In this document: positions 34,151-48,400 of the stretch, in pieces
Layout of the letters: each line of letters begins with the position of its first letter
Numbering within the stretch: position 1 is the first letter of the stretch
Source of the DNA: Litsea cubeba
Taxonomy: Eukaryota > Streptophyta > Magnoliopsida > Laurales > Lauraceae
Reading direction: 5' to 3'
Assembly: GCA_012931725.1 (NCBI GenBank)
Contig: CM022955.1
Location: forward strand, 12,382,137 to 12,446,136
DNA length: 64,000 nucleotides
Position numbers and translations under genes: made by a program
The notes under the pieces: generated by a model
What the model saw: only the letters and a program-made list of their open reading frames with translations
Databases searched by the model: none
Told to the model about the DNA's origin: nothing

Positions 34151-37100
34151 TGTCGGATGTGAATTTCGATCCCCCCCCCCAAAAGAAAGAAAGTTTTGCG
34201 TGGGGAAATCTCTATTCATCTATATATGTTATTTAAATTTTACATAAAAAATGAGGATTCCGACTACCCTCAAAATCAATGGATCACGATCGCCAGCTAC
34301 GGTAACGGCCGTAACACCGTTCTCCGACTAAAGCCGAAGAAATGTGGGGAGAAAATAAGTGGGTGGGTCCTTCCTCTCGTCTAATGTGCTGCCGGCAACA
34401 CACGACGGTTGTCCTGTCACATTAATTTGGATCTCTTTAGGTCTGTTTAATATAGGGTCAATTCAGGGTCATGAGTCAAAGTCCAAATAAAGGTTAATCC
34501 TCACACAACATATATAATCATAATAGATCCAAGTAAAATAAAGTAACTAAAGTAAAGAAAATAAATGGGGGAGGTGCCAAATATTTAAGAAGAGGATCGG
34601 CCCCGTTCCCGGGTACCCCCTTCAGATCCCTTGGCAAAATAAGGTTTAAAGGCTGACTTTTCAAATCAAAATGATGATGCAAATGAGATTTTGACTTGTG
34701 ATTTCTGTATTTTTCATGTGCGATACACGAATGATAAAAATAAAAGGCCGATGGGCCGTAATTGATTGGAGGTGGCCGATGGGCCAGTTTTTGTTTTAGG
34801 GTGGCCGATAGGCCGTGATTGTTTAAGGGTGGCCGATGGGCCGAAGTAAAAAGTGCGTGCGAAATCACTCATCTCATCTCGTCATTCTCATTTATTCAAT
34901 TTTAGAAGTCAGTTATTCATTTCCTTTTATCATTAAGTTCGATTAAATATCTGGCACCTGAGGTGGAGGAAGAAATAAAGGGAAAATCTTTTTGGGATTA
35001 TTTTGTTGGTTTTATAGTTTTTTTATGGATTTTTGATATGGGGCTAGAAGGGCCTAGCTAGGGGATTTACTTGGATTTATGTAATTAATGCTTTATTACT
35101 GATCATCGGATTAACCTTAACCTAAGGTCCTAGACCGCCCGCATCAGCTTTCCCGATTCCCTAACGGAACAGGAAGAGTGATGGGGTGAAGCCTAATGCT
35201 CTAAGCTACCTAACAAGGTAATCCAATTTAATCCTAGGGTGCAAATAGCCAAAGTTTGATAGTTCTTGCGCCTAAGCAGTTTGTTGGGTAAGATCTTAAT
35301 TGAATCGATTTGTTTTGAGTTGTGGTTCTGATTGAGAGTGGTTTAGGGATGTTTAAAGGTTCTGATTAATGTGTTTTTCTATATTTTAAAGTTGTGTTAT
35401 TTTTAATTTAAATCAGAATTCTAAAAAGTAGTCGAAAATCACATTTCAAGATTAAAACAGGGTAGGCGCCCAGGGGGTGGAGCCTATCCTGACAGTTTAT
35501 GCTTTTCAGACTTTTCGATCTCTTTTCTGAATTCCAGGGGTTTTAAGGGCTATGTTTTAATCTGAGAAACGTTTTAATGTCTCTGATGTTCTAATGTCAA
35601 AGTGATGCGGTCCGGGTTTGGAAACAAAATCAAGAATTCGTGTTTTAGTGCGAGTGGAAGGATAGGTACCAAAGGGGTGGCGCCCAGGTGAATTAGTAGG
35701 ATGAGCGCCCAGGGGGTGGCGCCCAGATGGATTAATGGGCTAGGCGCCCAGGGAGTGGCGCCCAGGTGGGTTGCCAGTGATTTTGTGTTGTGCCGGATGG
35801 GATTTAATTATTGGTCTTTGGGGTCTGGGGATTGATTTAGGTTACGGTCTTAATTAGTTTAAGTTGTAAGGTGTTAAATTATTTGTTTTTAATTTAGTTG
35901 GTTGGGTAGGGTTGAAATGTAGGCTAGACGCCCAGAGGGTGGTGCCTAAGTGAATCTGGCAGGATGGGCACCCAGGGGGTGGCGCCCAGATGGATTGATA
36001 GGGTAGGCGCCCAAGGAGTGGTGCCCAGGTGGCTCTGCCTTGCAGTTTGGTCGGTTCCAAAAGGTTTTGGGTATTAAGTCCGAATCGATTAAGGTTTAGT
36101 GTTTTAAGGTTAAATGTGTTTTATTATGTGGATTGTGAATGATTTGAGATTTTAATTAGTTAAGTTGTGAATTTGGGGCTTTTCTATAAAAAAAAAAAAA
36201 AAGGAAGCTAGGCGCCCAGGGTGTGGTGCCCAGGTGAATCTAGCAGGATGGGCACCCAAGGGGTGGTGCCCAGATGGATGTGTTTTATGGTTCGGTTAGG
36301 TTTTATGATTCTTAGGTCAACTCAAGTTTGAATTGATAGGAATGTGTATTTGATGGAGGGTGTTTATTCGTGTTCAGTTGGGGATGAATTAGGTCTCAAT
36401 TAATTGGGTTTAATGGTTTCCTAAGGAATGGGCAGGGTAGGTGGAGTTCACAGGCTGGGCGCCCAGAGGGTGGTGCCCAGGTGGATTAACAGGTTAGGCG
36501 CCAAGGGGGTGGTGCCTAAGTGGATTGACAGGCTGGGCGCCCAAGGAGTGGTGCCCAGGTGACTGTCTTGAGGTTTGAGTTGTTTGATGTTCTTAAATTA
36601 ATTTGAGGGTGAATTGATTAGAGTCTCAAGCTTCTTAAGTCCAAAAGTATTTTAATGTGTTAATTCGGGTTGGTTTAATTAGAAGTTTTAATTAGGAAAG
36701 GGATAGGATGGGCGCCAGGGGAGAGGTGCCCAGGTGGATTGGAAGGCTGGGCGCCCAGGGAGTGGTGCCCAGGTGGATTGATAGGATAGGCGCCCAGGGA
36801 GTGGTGCCTAAGTGGATGTCTGTCTTGGTTTTGTGTTGTGTATTCGTTTTAGATTAATTCAGGTTTAGATTGATTCAGTTTTCAAATCTTTTAAGTTAGC
36901 AATGTTTTATTATGTGTTGATTCAAGTTTCGTTTCAATTGGGGTGTCTTAGTGACAGGATAGGATGGGCGCCTAGAGGGTGGCGCCCAGATGGACTTGGC
37001 AGGCAGGGCACCCAGGGGGTGGCGCCCAGAGGGATTTGGCAACAGGGCACCCAGGGGGTGGCGCCCAGATGGACTGTGTTTTATGTTTAGATTTTTTTTA

Positions 37101-38653
37101 TGTTCTTAGTTATTTTTAGTCCGAACTAATTAGGATAGTTAATTTTAGGGTTCTCAATGATTTGATGGTCCTTAAGTTGATTAATTATGATATTTTATGG
37201 TTTATCCTACTTAGGCACGAGATTTGATAACCTAGACTATCTACCTACTATTTTTGGGTTTTCTTTGTATTTTTAAATTTGTTTTTGGTTTCTCCTCTAA
37301 TTTACTAGAAAGAAAGGAAAGAGAAGAAGTAATTTTATGTTTTATGATTTTTTTTGGGTTTTGAATTTATGTTTCAAATGATATGGTGGTGTGTGATAGA
37401 AACGATAATTTGAAATTCAGAACATATCAAGCAAGCAAACATATCATTGTTATGCAATTTCTAAGAACTAAATGCGGAAGATCGGAAATTATGCACAAAG
37501 GTGGAAAAGTCCACTTGGGCGCCACACCTGTGGTGTTCAGTCAGGGTTTTCAAAGAATCGCAACGAACGCACAATAGTCTTAACATTTTCAACATAATTT
37601 CCGATATTCAGCAACTGATGCGGATGTCCTAATGCGAACTACTAATGATGCAACTAACAAATCTATGAGAAAACGATGTAAAAAGTGGAGATCTAAAACC
37701 CAAACCCTGTCTCTGAAGGGTAGGCGCCCAGAAGGTGGCGCCCAGCCAGTCCGGAGAGGGTAGGCGCCCAGTGGGTGGCACCCAGCCTTCTGAGATAGCG
37801 TAGGAGCCCAGGGGGTGGCGCCCAGCCTTTCTGTTGAGGGCCTTTTACGATCTCCTCAATCTAAATGATGATGATGATGCTATAAATGCAAGATCTAACT
37901 TAGTTAAGCAATTAGAACTACGAAATCAATGTAGGTCAACACCACTAGTATGAATCTAAACATGTTATTAATGTGATTAGATGCTGATACCATTTTTATC
38001 AAGAACTAATATAGATCTATAATGCATAAATGATCCTAGGCATTTTTCTAAACAAAGATGATGATAAAATGCAATAAAAGAATAGAAAGATCTAGGAATA
38101 CCGGTTTGAATCACACTTTTCAAGTTCCTAGAACGAAGCTTACGCGAAGAACCATAGCTCTAGTTGAAGATATGGAAGTCTCCTCCTCTATTTCCCCTTC
38201 TTCTTCTCTAGATCTGAAGCTTTCTCTCTAATGGTGGCTACCTTTCTCCTCTTGCTTATTCTCTATACTTTTCTCTCTTTTTAGGGTAGCTCCCTTGTAA
38301 ATGAGGTTAAGAGATCCTTAAATAGAGGTTTGGGATGAGTTTAGGAGGGCTAGGGCTTCATTAATTCGTGTTTCTAGAAGGTTCCACGCATCCCAAGGTG
38401 GCCTAAGTGTTTTGGGAAAAATTAGGGTTTAGAAAATAGGCTGGGCGCCTATGGGGTGGTGCCCAGGTGACTGCATAGGGTGGGCGCCACAGGGCTGGTG
38501 CCTATGTGGACTGGTTCATGGTAGGCGCCCACGGGGTGGAGTCTACGTGGTTCGGATCATTCTCAAGGTTTAGTCCCATCTGAAGTCGGGATAGAATGGA
38601 TAGATGTTCAACTGAGGGGACCTACACTAGCACTTAATTGACTGGGCACCACT

Positions 38654-41600
38654 TGTAACGCCCCAATTCCGGATACCGAGAAAACCGTCAAAGTACCGAA
38701 ATTGGCGTGCTACTTCCCGGAAAATCCGAGAACTTCCAAGATCGTAGGTTCGCAGTGAGGTCCAATTTAAAACTTTTTGAACAATATTATCACAACAGTT
38801 AATATTGCGGAAGAATATAGAAATAAGCGGAAGCAATACAGAAATAGCGGAAGCACAAGGTATCATCATATCATATCATGTATAACGGGCTTATCCAGCC
38901 TAAAATGACAAGTGATAAAAACCAAAGTTTAATTACATATTTGCCTAACTACCCAGCTCACCACAAAAATCTCTCAAATTCCCAAACAAATAGACACTCA
39001 AGCCCCTGCCACTGGTGCCGGCTCTCCACCCTCTGGCTCGACCTCTTGGTCGGCCGGTCCCCATCCGTAGTCACCTACTACGGGCACCTCTACGAGTGCG
39101 TACGCATCGCCCTCGAACTCGGGATCAAGACCTAAGCACCAAGAGTGGATCAGATCTAAAGATTTGGCAAGTCACAGTATGCTAATAATATAGAATGTAT
39201 GCATCAAATGAGTAGAGACAGTAATAAAGTTAAGAGAATAGCAATGGTACAGATCCTAAGGCAGCTGAGCAAGATAAACAAATAGAATCAAGATAAACAT
39301 AATATAATAAACCTACACAAAATGGCACACTCACACAAGCTGGATATCGCGAGATATTATGCTGCGGACCCTCCCATACTGAACACAGTCGCGGCGGAGA
39401 AAATCTCACAGTGCTGGCGGATTATCTAGCCCTGCAAATAATCATCATCCATCAACACACACTGAAACCAGACTCGGTATCGCACCGTCCGTCTCCAACA
39501 ATGCTCATCATGATAGCCACACAACACTCTCAATAGCTCCTACCAGTAATGATCAGTCCAACTGGCTGAGCTTAGATCAACTGAGTGAATGTCTATGCCG
39601 ACTCGGGAAACAATAAGGGTCTGTGTCTATCTAGGCTTTACCTTGCGTGAACAAGTTCCTAACAAAATCCCTAAGAGGTCCAAGTATTCATGGATCATAA
39701 TCCAAGTCCAAGTTGAGTCAACGAATCCATACCAAGGCCCACCAAATACATGGCCTGGTCTAAAACAGTCCATATGAAATGTAAGTCCATGTTCAATAAC
39801 ATATGATCCATTTACATCCATAACGGGTCACAAGCCCATACAATCTAACCTCTCCAGTCTAGGGTAATTCTCATCCAAACTTAGGCCATAAAAGGGCCCG
39901 CCTAGCCACAGACACGGGTCAATGTTCACCCAATCATATTACCGGGTCACCTTTAAGTAGTCCTAGGTTCGGGTCCTCCATTTTCCATTTAATTAACAGG
40001 TATAAGCAATAATAAGGACAATAGAGTGATAGTAATAATATGAGGGAGAAGAATCTCCATGTACAAGGATCAATGGGAGATATCGACAGTCCATCCTAAG
40101 TAAATGATCCACTTCAGATTTAGGTCTATCTCAGGTAATTCGATCTTTAAGTGAGACCACAGATGCTAAGGAATACTGTGTTTGGTGCTCAAAAGTTATG
40201 TGCATCACTTGGTAACGTATAAAGGTCGAATCATCTTAGATTACATAACCTGGACCTTAATTAGTGGACCCCACGAGTCAAGGTTGAGCCACACCATCGA
40301 CTCGTGGTTGGCACAGTGATGGAAGTCTATTTGGATGGTCAATGGGCCCCACATATGGTTACAACAATAGAAATTAGAATCTGGGAAGTGTCACTGTACA
40401 CAGTGTGCTCAGCCGACCTCCTGGCCTGGGCGGTCGGCTCGGCACACTGGGATCAGAGAAGAAAACAGCCTGCAGGCAAAACCTGATTGTCCAGAACTTC
40501 CTGTGAGTTCGGCTAACCCCCTGGCCTGGGTAGTTGGCCGTGCACACTAAGAATTCTGGCTGAAGGGAATGTCCCAGGTTCTAGTCTCCCTTGTTAGGAA
40601 TCCGGCCTTTTCGAATCCAGCTCGGAGTTCGGCTAAGCACTTGAGCTCAATTGAACACCCAGCTCGGTCGCCCAACTCAGCTCGGCAAAGCACCTAGCTC
40701 AGTTCGGTCACCCAGCTAAGTTCCGTAAAGCATTGAGCTCGGCCAGGCACTGAGGTCGGTCAAGCTCTTAGCTCGGTTAAACGCTGAGCTCGGTTAAGCA
40801 CGGAGCCCGGTCTGGCACGGAACTCGGTTTGGCATTGAGCTCGGTAAAACACTGAGCTCGGCCATACACTGAACTCGGCCTAGACACTGAGCTCGGCCTA
40901 AACACTGAGCTCGGCTAAAACGTGGATCTCAACCTGAGCAGTGTGTTCGGCAGAACACTGAGTTCGGTCAACACTGAGCTCGGCTAGTGTTGAATCCAGC
41001 CATCGCTGAGCTCGGCCAGTACTGAGCTCGGCCATCGCTGAGCTCTGCCAATGCTGATCTCGGCCATCGCTGAGTTCGGTTAGTGCTGAGCTCGGCCATC
41101 GCTGGGCTCTGCCAGTGCTGAGCTCGGCCATCGCTGAGCTCGATCAGTGCTGAGCTCGGCCATCGCTGAGCTCTGAGTTTGAGGAGAATTTCATGATCCT
41201 AAATATGGACCAGGTCTGAAATCAGGGATCTACCTGGGCCCCACAAATTCACTGGACCACTTTCCCATGCTTGATCAGATTAGATCAAAATCCACCCTCA
41301 TGGTCGCCCAGGGCCCCTCAAACAGATGTGGGGTCCTGATTTTCCAAACGTGGTCCCACCTCGGTCCCGGTCTCGACACAGCAAGATGGGTTTTCACAAT
41401 TCCTCCATCCGGGAATTTGGTACAGTGACCCCATTCCCCCTGGACTTCTCCTCAAACCGACACAGAAGCTTAATCAAGGAAGAAAATCATTTCTATATCA
41501 TCCATCCATCAACCGGACCATTGATCATCCAAATGAGGTAACCTCATCCATCAATGGTCGAGGAAAACCAAAAGACAAGCTCAATAATGATCTAACATGT

Positions 41601-42289
41601 ACATACAGCAATTGGAATTGTAATTGCAAATCAAAGAAGGAAAACATGCAATCTAGACTATCAGCATAGGGCACTTGCCTGATCAGTGCAGTTAGAAGGA
41701 AGAGGGAAGATACAGAACCAAGCTATAATAGGGGAAATCCGGCCGTGGGGTTCCTCTGTTGCAGATCAGTCTTGGGGTTGGCCTTCTATTGGAAATTCTG
41801 GGGAGAGAAAGAGAGGGAGAGAGATAGGAATTGGAGGGAAGATGAGGGCTCGTTGGAGAGAAGTGGGGAAGAAGAAGAGAGAAAAGAGATAGGGATTGAG
41901 AGAGGAGATGAACAGTGATTGCTTGGGCAGGGAGGGTTTAGTTTAAATAGGTTGGGTTTTTGGGCTAGGGACAAAAATGCCCTTGGGTTAGAATAGGATT
42001 AGGGTTAGGGTAGAGAGTACTTAGGTCTTTAGGTGGGCTTCTAGAAGATTCTTTGGTGCAAACCCCCAATAGTAAACACAAATTTTTAGCTAGGGCCTCT
42101 AACAAACTAACTAACTCTAAAATTAATAAAAGACACCCTATTGACTCTACTAATTATACAACTAGACTAAACCTAGGAAAATACATAACTACCATTATCT
42201 AAACCCCATAATTAGTATAATTAAAATACTTAGGCTAATATATAATATTCAAATTCAAATTGAGGGCCCACCAGGGGTGGGGCCTCACA
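38654..42289 (-). mobile_element. Solo LTR, 3.6 kb, inserted in the giant LTR
   Basis: It interrupts sequence that is continuous at about 60345 in the right LTR. Ends on the minus strand are TGTGAGGCCCC and GGGGCGTTACA. The flanks CCACT (38649-38653) and CCACA (42290-42294) match 4 of 5. A minus-strand TATA-like CCTATTTAAACT lies at 41943-41954, followed by a C/T-rich leader. No internal coding region and no second copy were found, so it is read as a solo LTR of an unidentified family. Confidence 0.75.
40620..41176 (+). repeat. GAGCTCGGCC minisatellite in the solo LTR
   Basis: CTGAGCTCGGCC-like units recur about every 16-21 bp. They are loose at 40620-40990, then tight at 40990-41176 where GCTGAGCTCGGCCATC and GCTGAGCTCTGCCAGT alternate. 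The minus-strand ORF over it is a repeat artefact. Confidence 0.9.
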
Positions 42290-43278
42290 CCACAAGGGTG
42301 GTGCCCAGGTGGACTGGACATGGTAGGCGCCCACCACAGGGTGCCTATGTGGACTGGGGAGTGTGGGCGCCACAAGGGTGGTGCCTATATGGAAAAAGGT
42401 GTGGGTCTTTGTTTGGAGTGGTTGCGGGCTGCCCTAAGTTAAATTTGTGGAATAGGAGGGTGGGCGCCACACATGTGGTGCCTAGGTGGACTGAAGAGTA
42501 TGGGCGCCCACCATGGGGCATCTAGATGGAATGAAGTATGTGGGCGCCACTTGGGTGGTGCCTAGATGGAGTCGATTCATTTTCGGAGTTAGGTCCCTAC
42601 GTTGAGTGGTTCTGGTCCGTTTTAGGCTAAACTAATGATTTTGGAGGGTGGGGGCCACACATGGGGCGCCTAGGTGATCACGGCTAGTGTGGGTGCCCAG
42701 CCTGGGGCGCCTAGGTGGATTTGAGTAGGGTGGGCGCCACTTGGGTGGTGCCTAGATGGATTCCCATCGCCCTTTCTAAGGCTAACTTCGAAAACTCATA
42801 ACTTTTGATCCGCTTTTCGGATTTGGACGTTCTACATACCGTCGGAAAGCTCTCAAAGTGAAGAATCCAATGGTCTAATGTCCTAATGATTATGGGCTGA
42901 GAAAAGATGGGGACCTCTGGATCAATGGATCTGGCTTCCTAACTTAGGGTAATCGGATGACATTTAGGCAAGCTAAGTGTAATCTTTGTAAGAACTGGCC
43001 TAAGCATGTCTTAAGTGGTTCGAAAGAGGTTTGAATAGTATTGTGGTCCGCTCCTTGTGTGAAAGGTGAATTGGACTCGAGATCTCAATGCGATTCGGCT
43101 TTCTTCTCACGAATTTCTAGAAGTCGTTGAACTAAGTCTAAAACTATCAACAAGCATCTTCATTGTCATTAATTAATCTGAATTATGCCATTAATCATTC
43201 AATTATGGGTGAAATGGGGGCATCGCTATATATGACAGGTGTTTAAGGCTATCATAAGGGCCAAATGAGGTGTCTACA

Positions 43279-43293
43279 GTATGCCCCTCTTTG
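43279..43293 (-). other. Polypurine tract of the giant element
   Basis: The minus strand reads CAAAGAGGGGCATAC directly before the LTR start TGTAGACACC, the usual priming site for plus-strand DNA synthesis. Confidence 0.65.
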
Positions 43294-44659
43294 GAGAACA
43301 TCACGTGGAGAGTTGTGCTCCGAAGAAAGTAGACACACCACTCATGAGTCACGGGAGCTTTTGAGCTCGCGGGAGTGGCTACCTATGGATGTATGCAATT
43401 GCAAACTCATTCCAAAGGTGAGGTTTACTTTTCTAGTATCGGTTCTGATTCAGGGGGAAAAAGGAAAAAAGAAGAAGTTATGTGCCTATTGATTTGATTG
43501 GAAACCCGAGATCTGTGCCTCGGTGCCCGTGGTATTGCCACATGGCGGGTTTGGAACGTGCCCCAGTTGCTGAATTTAAAATGATGGTGGGAACTGTGCC
43601 CCAGTGGTCTGAATCAGAAGTTGATCTTTCGATTAGCTAAGTCACTATTAGAAGTTCATTTGTTCTTGTAATAGAATTGATTTCAATTGGTCATATATAA
43701 CGTCTTTTAACTTTCATCCACAGTTGAATGTTCAAGGCATGATTGAAACTAACTAGCAATAATGGGGATCTTAGTGGAAATCATAAACATAGTTCAAGCA
43801 ATAGTGTGAGTGCATGTGAGAATGAGATGCATTTTTTTTAAATGTTTGATTTTGAAACTCAGGTATGCATCGAAAAAAGCTAAATCAATGGAAGATGGTC
43901 ACCGAAATAACCGTCACTCTCTAGGGATCTTGATCTTCACCCAAGCTTAGATGAGAACCTAGGATAGATTCGATCATCTTTTCGTGCTTATCATGGAGAG
44001 CTTCGAATTACACGATTTCCATCCTCCAACATCAAGATTTGAGTCAGCGAACACACAATTTGTGAGAACACGACATTATGGTTGCCGTACCGATTATAAG
44101 CGCATAAGGGAGGCCTAAGGCGACTCAATTTCCAGACGTGAGGTAAAATCATGAAAATCATAGTTAGGGGTACTTACCTCAAGAGCTTTCCATATATCCA
44201 ACATTGGGGATCGATGTCGCTTTCTTTCATTGTTTGCTGAAGTTTGTAAACTTGCCTCCACCAGCGTGTTTGTAGGTCCTTCTCCTTTAGTGTTCTCGCT
44301 TTTTATTCCGGGTCCTGCATTGAACAAACACTAAAAGATTCTGCATTTTTCTTCGTTAGTACTCAGTCTTATAATTTGTAGAGGTAACAGTTCTAATTTT
44401 ATTGATGGAGATGGCATGAGATGCAGTGCACAATGTTAGATGTATGTGTGATGGGCCTAATGTGCATGCAACGGGACCTCATGTGATGGGACAATGTTTC
44501 AGTTTGACGATGTGTCATTCTTTTGTGTATGTGCTCCCTTTTGGTTTTATTATTTATTTATTTATTTTTATATTATTTATTATTATTATTATTATTTATC
44601 ATCAATTCTTGTTCGGGTTCAACTTTTCAGAATTCTATGACAATTTGGTTCAAAGAGGC

Positions 44660-45400
44660 ATTTGGCCCTCTAAGGTGATGGATAGGCGCCACAGGGGTGG
44701 TGCCCAGGTGGAATTGCATGAATAGAGTCTGCCTCGAAGTAGAATTTTGAATCCAGAAGACAAGTCACCTAAACATCCAAGGAGTGGCGTCCAATATGAA
44801 GTTCTGGTTCGTTTTGGAATGGAGTTTTGACTTTAACGAAACATGTTGCATTTAGAGTTGGTCTTGAAGTAGAATTTCGAATTCAGGGAAATGGGTTACC
44901 TGGGCGCCCAAGGAGTGATGCCTAGGTTAAATTTTGAGTTGGTCTCGAAGTCGAATTTCCAAATCAAGGAGACAAGTGACCTGGGCGCCTAAGGAGTGGT
45001 GCCTAGGTGGAATTTTGAGATGGTCTCGAAGTTGAGTTTCCAAATCAAGGAGACAAGTGACCTGGGCGCCTAAGGAGTGGTGCCTAGGTGGAATTTTGAG
45101 ATGGTCTCGGAGTTGAGTTTCCAAATCAAGGAGACAAGTGACCTGGGCGCCCAAGGAGCGGTGCCTAGGTGGAATTTTGAGTTGGTCTCGAAGTTGAATT
45201 CGTGCTCAAGCCATGGCAGCGAGAGTTCTTGTCGGAGTGAAAGCTTGAGTTTTAGAGGTGACCTGGGCGCCTGGGGTGTGGTGCCTAGGTGGAGTTTCGT
45301 CTCGAAGACTTAGAGTCCATTGCATACTAGAGTTCTGAATGCGGAAGACAAGTGACCTGGGCGCCCAAGGAGTGGTGCCTAGGTGGAATTTCGTCTCTCT
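44660..45400 (+). repeat. ~80-bp tandem repeat carrying GGCGCC units
   Basis: Units of TGGTCTCGAAGTTGAATTTC, AAATCAAGGAGACAAGTGAC, CTGGGCGCCTAAGGAGTGGT and GCCTAGGTGGAATTTTGAG repeat with 80-bp spacing between about 44860 and 45180. Looser copies lie on both sides. Each unit holds one potential hairpin. Confidence 0.88.
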
Positions 45401-48400
45401 CTAATTCCTTATGGGATTCGAACTCTAATCTATATAAGGGAATCAAGGCTACGAATTTCCTACAACTCCTGCTCTTCCAGACCTCGAATCTCAGAATTCT
45501 CAAGTCCTCCCTTGCTTCCAAGTGAGTATCTTCTCCTCTCTTTTCTTTTGGAATGAATAACATGCCTCACATGTGTTTTGAATTGTCTAGATAATTTTAC
45601 TTAGTCAACTTGGTGTAAGTTTCCATGGTTTAGGTTGGGGCATTCTAATTAGCGGGTACCAATTGAGGAGGGTAGGCGCCACCCCTGTGGTGCCTATCCT
45701 CTCGGTTTGCACTAAGGACTCGCGAGTTTGAATTTCTAAGGTGTTTACCTATATTCTGGTTCTTTTCAAATTCACAACATGATATAAGAACACGACTCAG
45801 GAATACTAAGGGTCTTACCTTGGCCAAACAATGACATCCCCATGGGGGATATTTATAGTCTGGGATGGGCACCACCCCTGTGGTGCCCAGGTGATCGGTC
45901 TTTTTTTTTTTTGGTTTATTTTGTTTGTTTTAGGTATTTGTTTTCTTTCTTTCTTTTCTTTTTTTTTTTTATGTTTGATCATCATTTTCTTAGTTTTTTT
46001 TTGGCAGAGTGGGGACATAGGTGCAAGCATGGTTGCTGCTCAATCTTCTCAAAGCATTGATTTTTCACATTTTGTACGTAGAAGGAGTTCCTCTATTCTC
46101 TTTTGCACACTTTTCAGTAATTCCATACTCTAAATGTCAAAGCCTTCAACTCATCCTTTTTCCAAGTGAGTGTTGTTTCTTTTGTTTAAGTCGATTGTTC
46201 AAGTTTGATTAGTTTGTCTGTTTTTAGATTGATTGTTTTAACTATGTTGTTTTGTCATGTGTGTTGGTAGTTTTTATAATAATATATTTTCTTTTAATGT
46301 TCAGGTTTAAGTTTCGTAAACTTTTTATTTATTTTAGTGCTGTCTTGAAATGGTTTGCAATTTTTAGGCTGTTTGTGTTTTTGTTCTTGAATTGGACATG
46401 GTCATTTTTCCTTCACTTTTCATTATTTTCCCCCAAAAAAATTCTCAACCCAAGTGGTCCGATCTTAATTTTTCAAAGAGGGTAGTTCTTGATTAAAGAT
46501 AGCTTTAGCATAATAAAATGGATTAGGCATGACCAAATCCAATGGCATAGACCTCCAAGTTTTCCATCTACTTTTTTTCTTAAATGAAGTTCTAAGAAGT
46601 GGGGCATGTCCACTCCAGCCGTCGGCTGTGATGGCCAAAAAGGTGAAGGGTCTTCATGGAAATGGTGGGGCATGTCTGCTGCATCCTGGGGGTGAAGGTC
46701 CTAGCCTCTAATTTCATTAAAAATGGTCATGTTGATGGGGAGATCAAGGCCTAACAGGGTTTAGGCAAAATTTGGGGAAAAGAGGATTTTGTGCAATTTG
46801 TGAAAATTAATGAAATTAATTGGTGTGATTAGATTTGTTGAGTGTTTTAGTTAATTTAGAATCAGTTTTGGTAATTTCTAGATGTGTTTTATTGTCTTTT
46901 GTGGATTTAAGGGGGCAATTTTGATTCTTTTTTTTTTTTGTGTGTTTGTGTGTGTTTATGCATGATATGTGGTGCTTGATGAGCGATGTTTTATAGATGT
47001 GGTTGTGGTGTAGTGAGGTGAAGTGAAATGGAGTGAGGTGTCGTGGTAAAGACGTGAAGTATGAAATGAAGTGATGTGGGAAGGAGTGCTAAAGTTCTAT
47101 TTCCTATAAATAATATATGCATGCAACCCATTGAAAATTGAACTAAAGTGTGGTTTTGTTGAGATGGATTAAATATGTGTGCTTTATTACCATTTCTTGC
47201 TGATTGTGTTTATGAGGCGTGTTTTAACTTTCTTTTTTAGTTAAGTTGTGGATTGATTGAATTTTAAAATTGGTATTGTTTAGTTTTAATTTGGTTTAGT
47301 TGGTTTCATTCTTTGTAACTTGGCTCTTGTTCTTCGTTTTTTAAAGTTTATTAATTTGATTTTCATGTTTTATGTTGTTTTTAGTTTGTGTTGGTTTGGT
47401 TGTGAGTTAATTTTTTTTATTTTATTTAGCTTTAGTTGGTTGGTTTGTTTGTTTATTTGTTGCCCTTTTTTTAGTCGGATTGTTTTTTTTTTAGTTTATC
47501 ATTGGTGGTTTTTTTTTCTGTTGTGTCTATTTATTTTTAAATTAAGTTCGTTATTATTGGTTGGTTGGTGGATTTTTTTATTGATTATTAATATGTTGTT
47601 TTTACAGAGTAAAAGAAGAGTGGAGGACGTCCCACAACAACCCCAATTGGTCTCGGCATGGAGGGGTGAGGAGGAGTGCAGTATGGCCACCAGTTCATCT
47701 TGAATGAGCTAGCTAGGGAACCACGAGGTGTGCATCCTCCTTCTCTGCTTGGTTGGTTAAGTTTTTCATTCAGGTTAATTTTAATTTGACTTTTAAGTCT
47801 TTTACTTTAAGTTCAAGTTTGTTTTTAATTTTTAATTTAGTTGGTTGATTTCTTTTATTGAATTTAATATGGCAGGTCACTTGGCGTCCTCATCAGTGTG
47901 ACTCGGCTAATAAGTTGACTACAGTGCAGGAGGGGAAAGATTTATTTGATAGGATATATGGCTCCACACACCACAAATTGTTATTAGGCATGTCGTCAAC
48001 AGGATCGCATGACAGCTAGGGCGTTATAAGGTCATTCCGGTTGATGAGGCTATATGAGTCGATTGTATCGGGGATGGATCCCTTAAAGTTTTAAGCACGA
48101 ATTCGGAGCATCGGAGAATTACGTGAGATGTTGGAGGGACTTTCCATACTGGCACATATTCTCGGTGTCATACTTTTGAGAGGCCTCCTATTTTATTGGG
48201 AATTATGTAGAGATGATCGAGGCCTTATGTTGTTGCGGTTGTAGTAGTTATGATTGGTGTTTGTTGTCCATTGATGTTGGTTATTAGTTGTTGATCATTG
48301 GTGTTGTATATATGATGGAGGGATGTTGTTTCTAAGTCCATTCTTTCACTCTGATGTGTACAAGTGCATGTAGCATTTATGATGTGAGTGCATGCTTTGT

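Larger units (their letters stand above)
34151..43278 (-). repeat. 3' LTR of the giant element (split by a solo LTR)
   Basis: The left copy of the LTR, about 5.49 kb without the 38654-42289 insert and one TSD copy. It carries the same succession of GGCGCC units, TATA-like box (minus, CTATTTAAG at 38317-38325) and C run (34170-34180) as the right copy. It lacks two of the ~40-bp units seen at 58633-58710 and one near 58297, which largely explains why it is shorter. Confidence 0.88.

Noticed and set aside
40898..41131. ORF with MAELSTGRAQRW-type repeats
   Set aside because: Translation of the GAGCTCGGCC minisatellite in a solo LTR.
47880..48200. Possible remnant of a host-like or transposase domain
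   Set aside because: A few phrases look coding, but frames change constantly and no family could be named.
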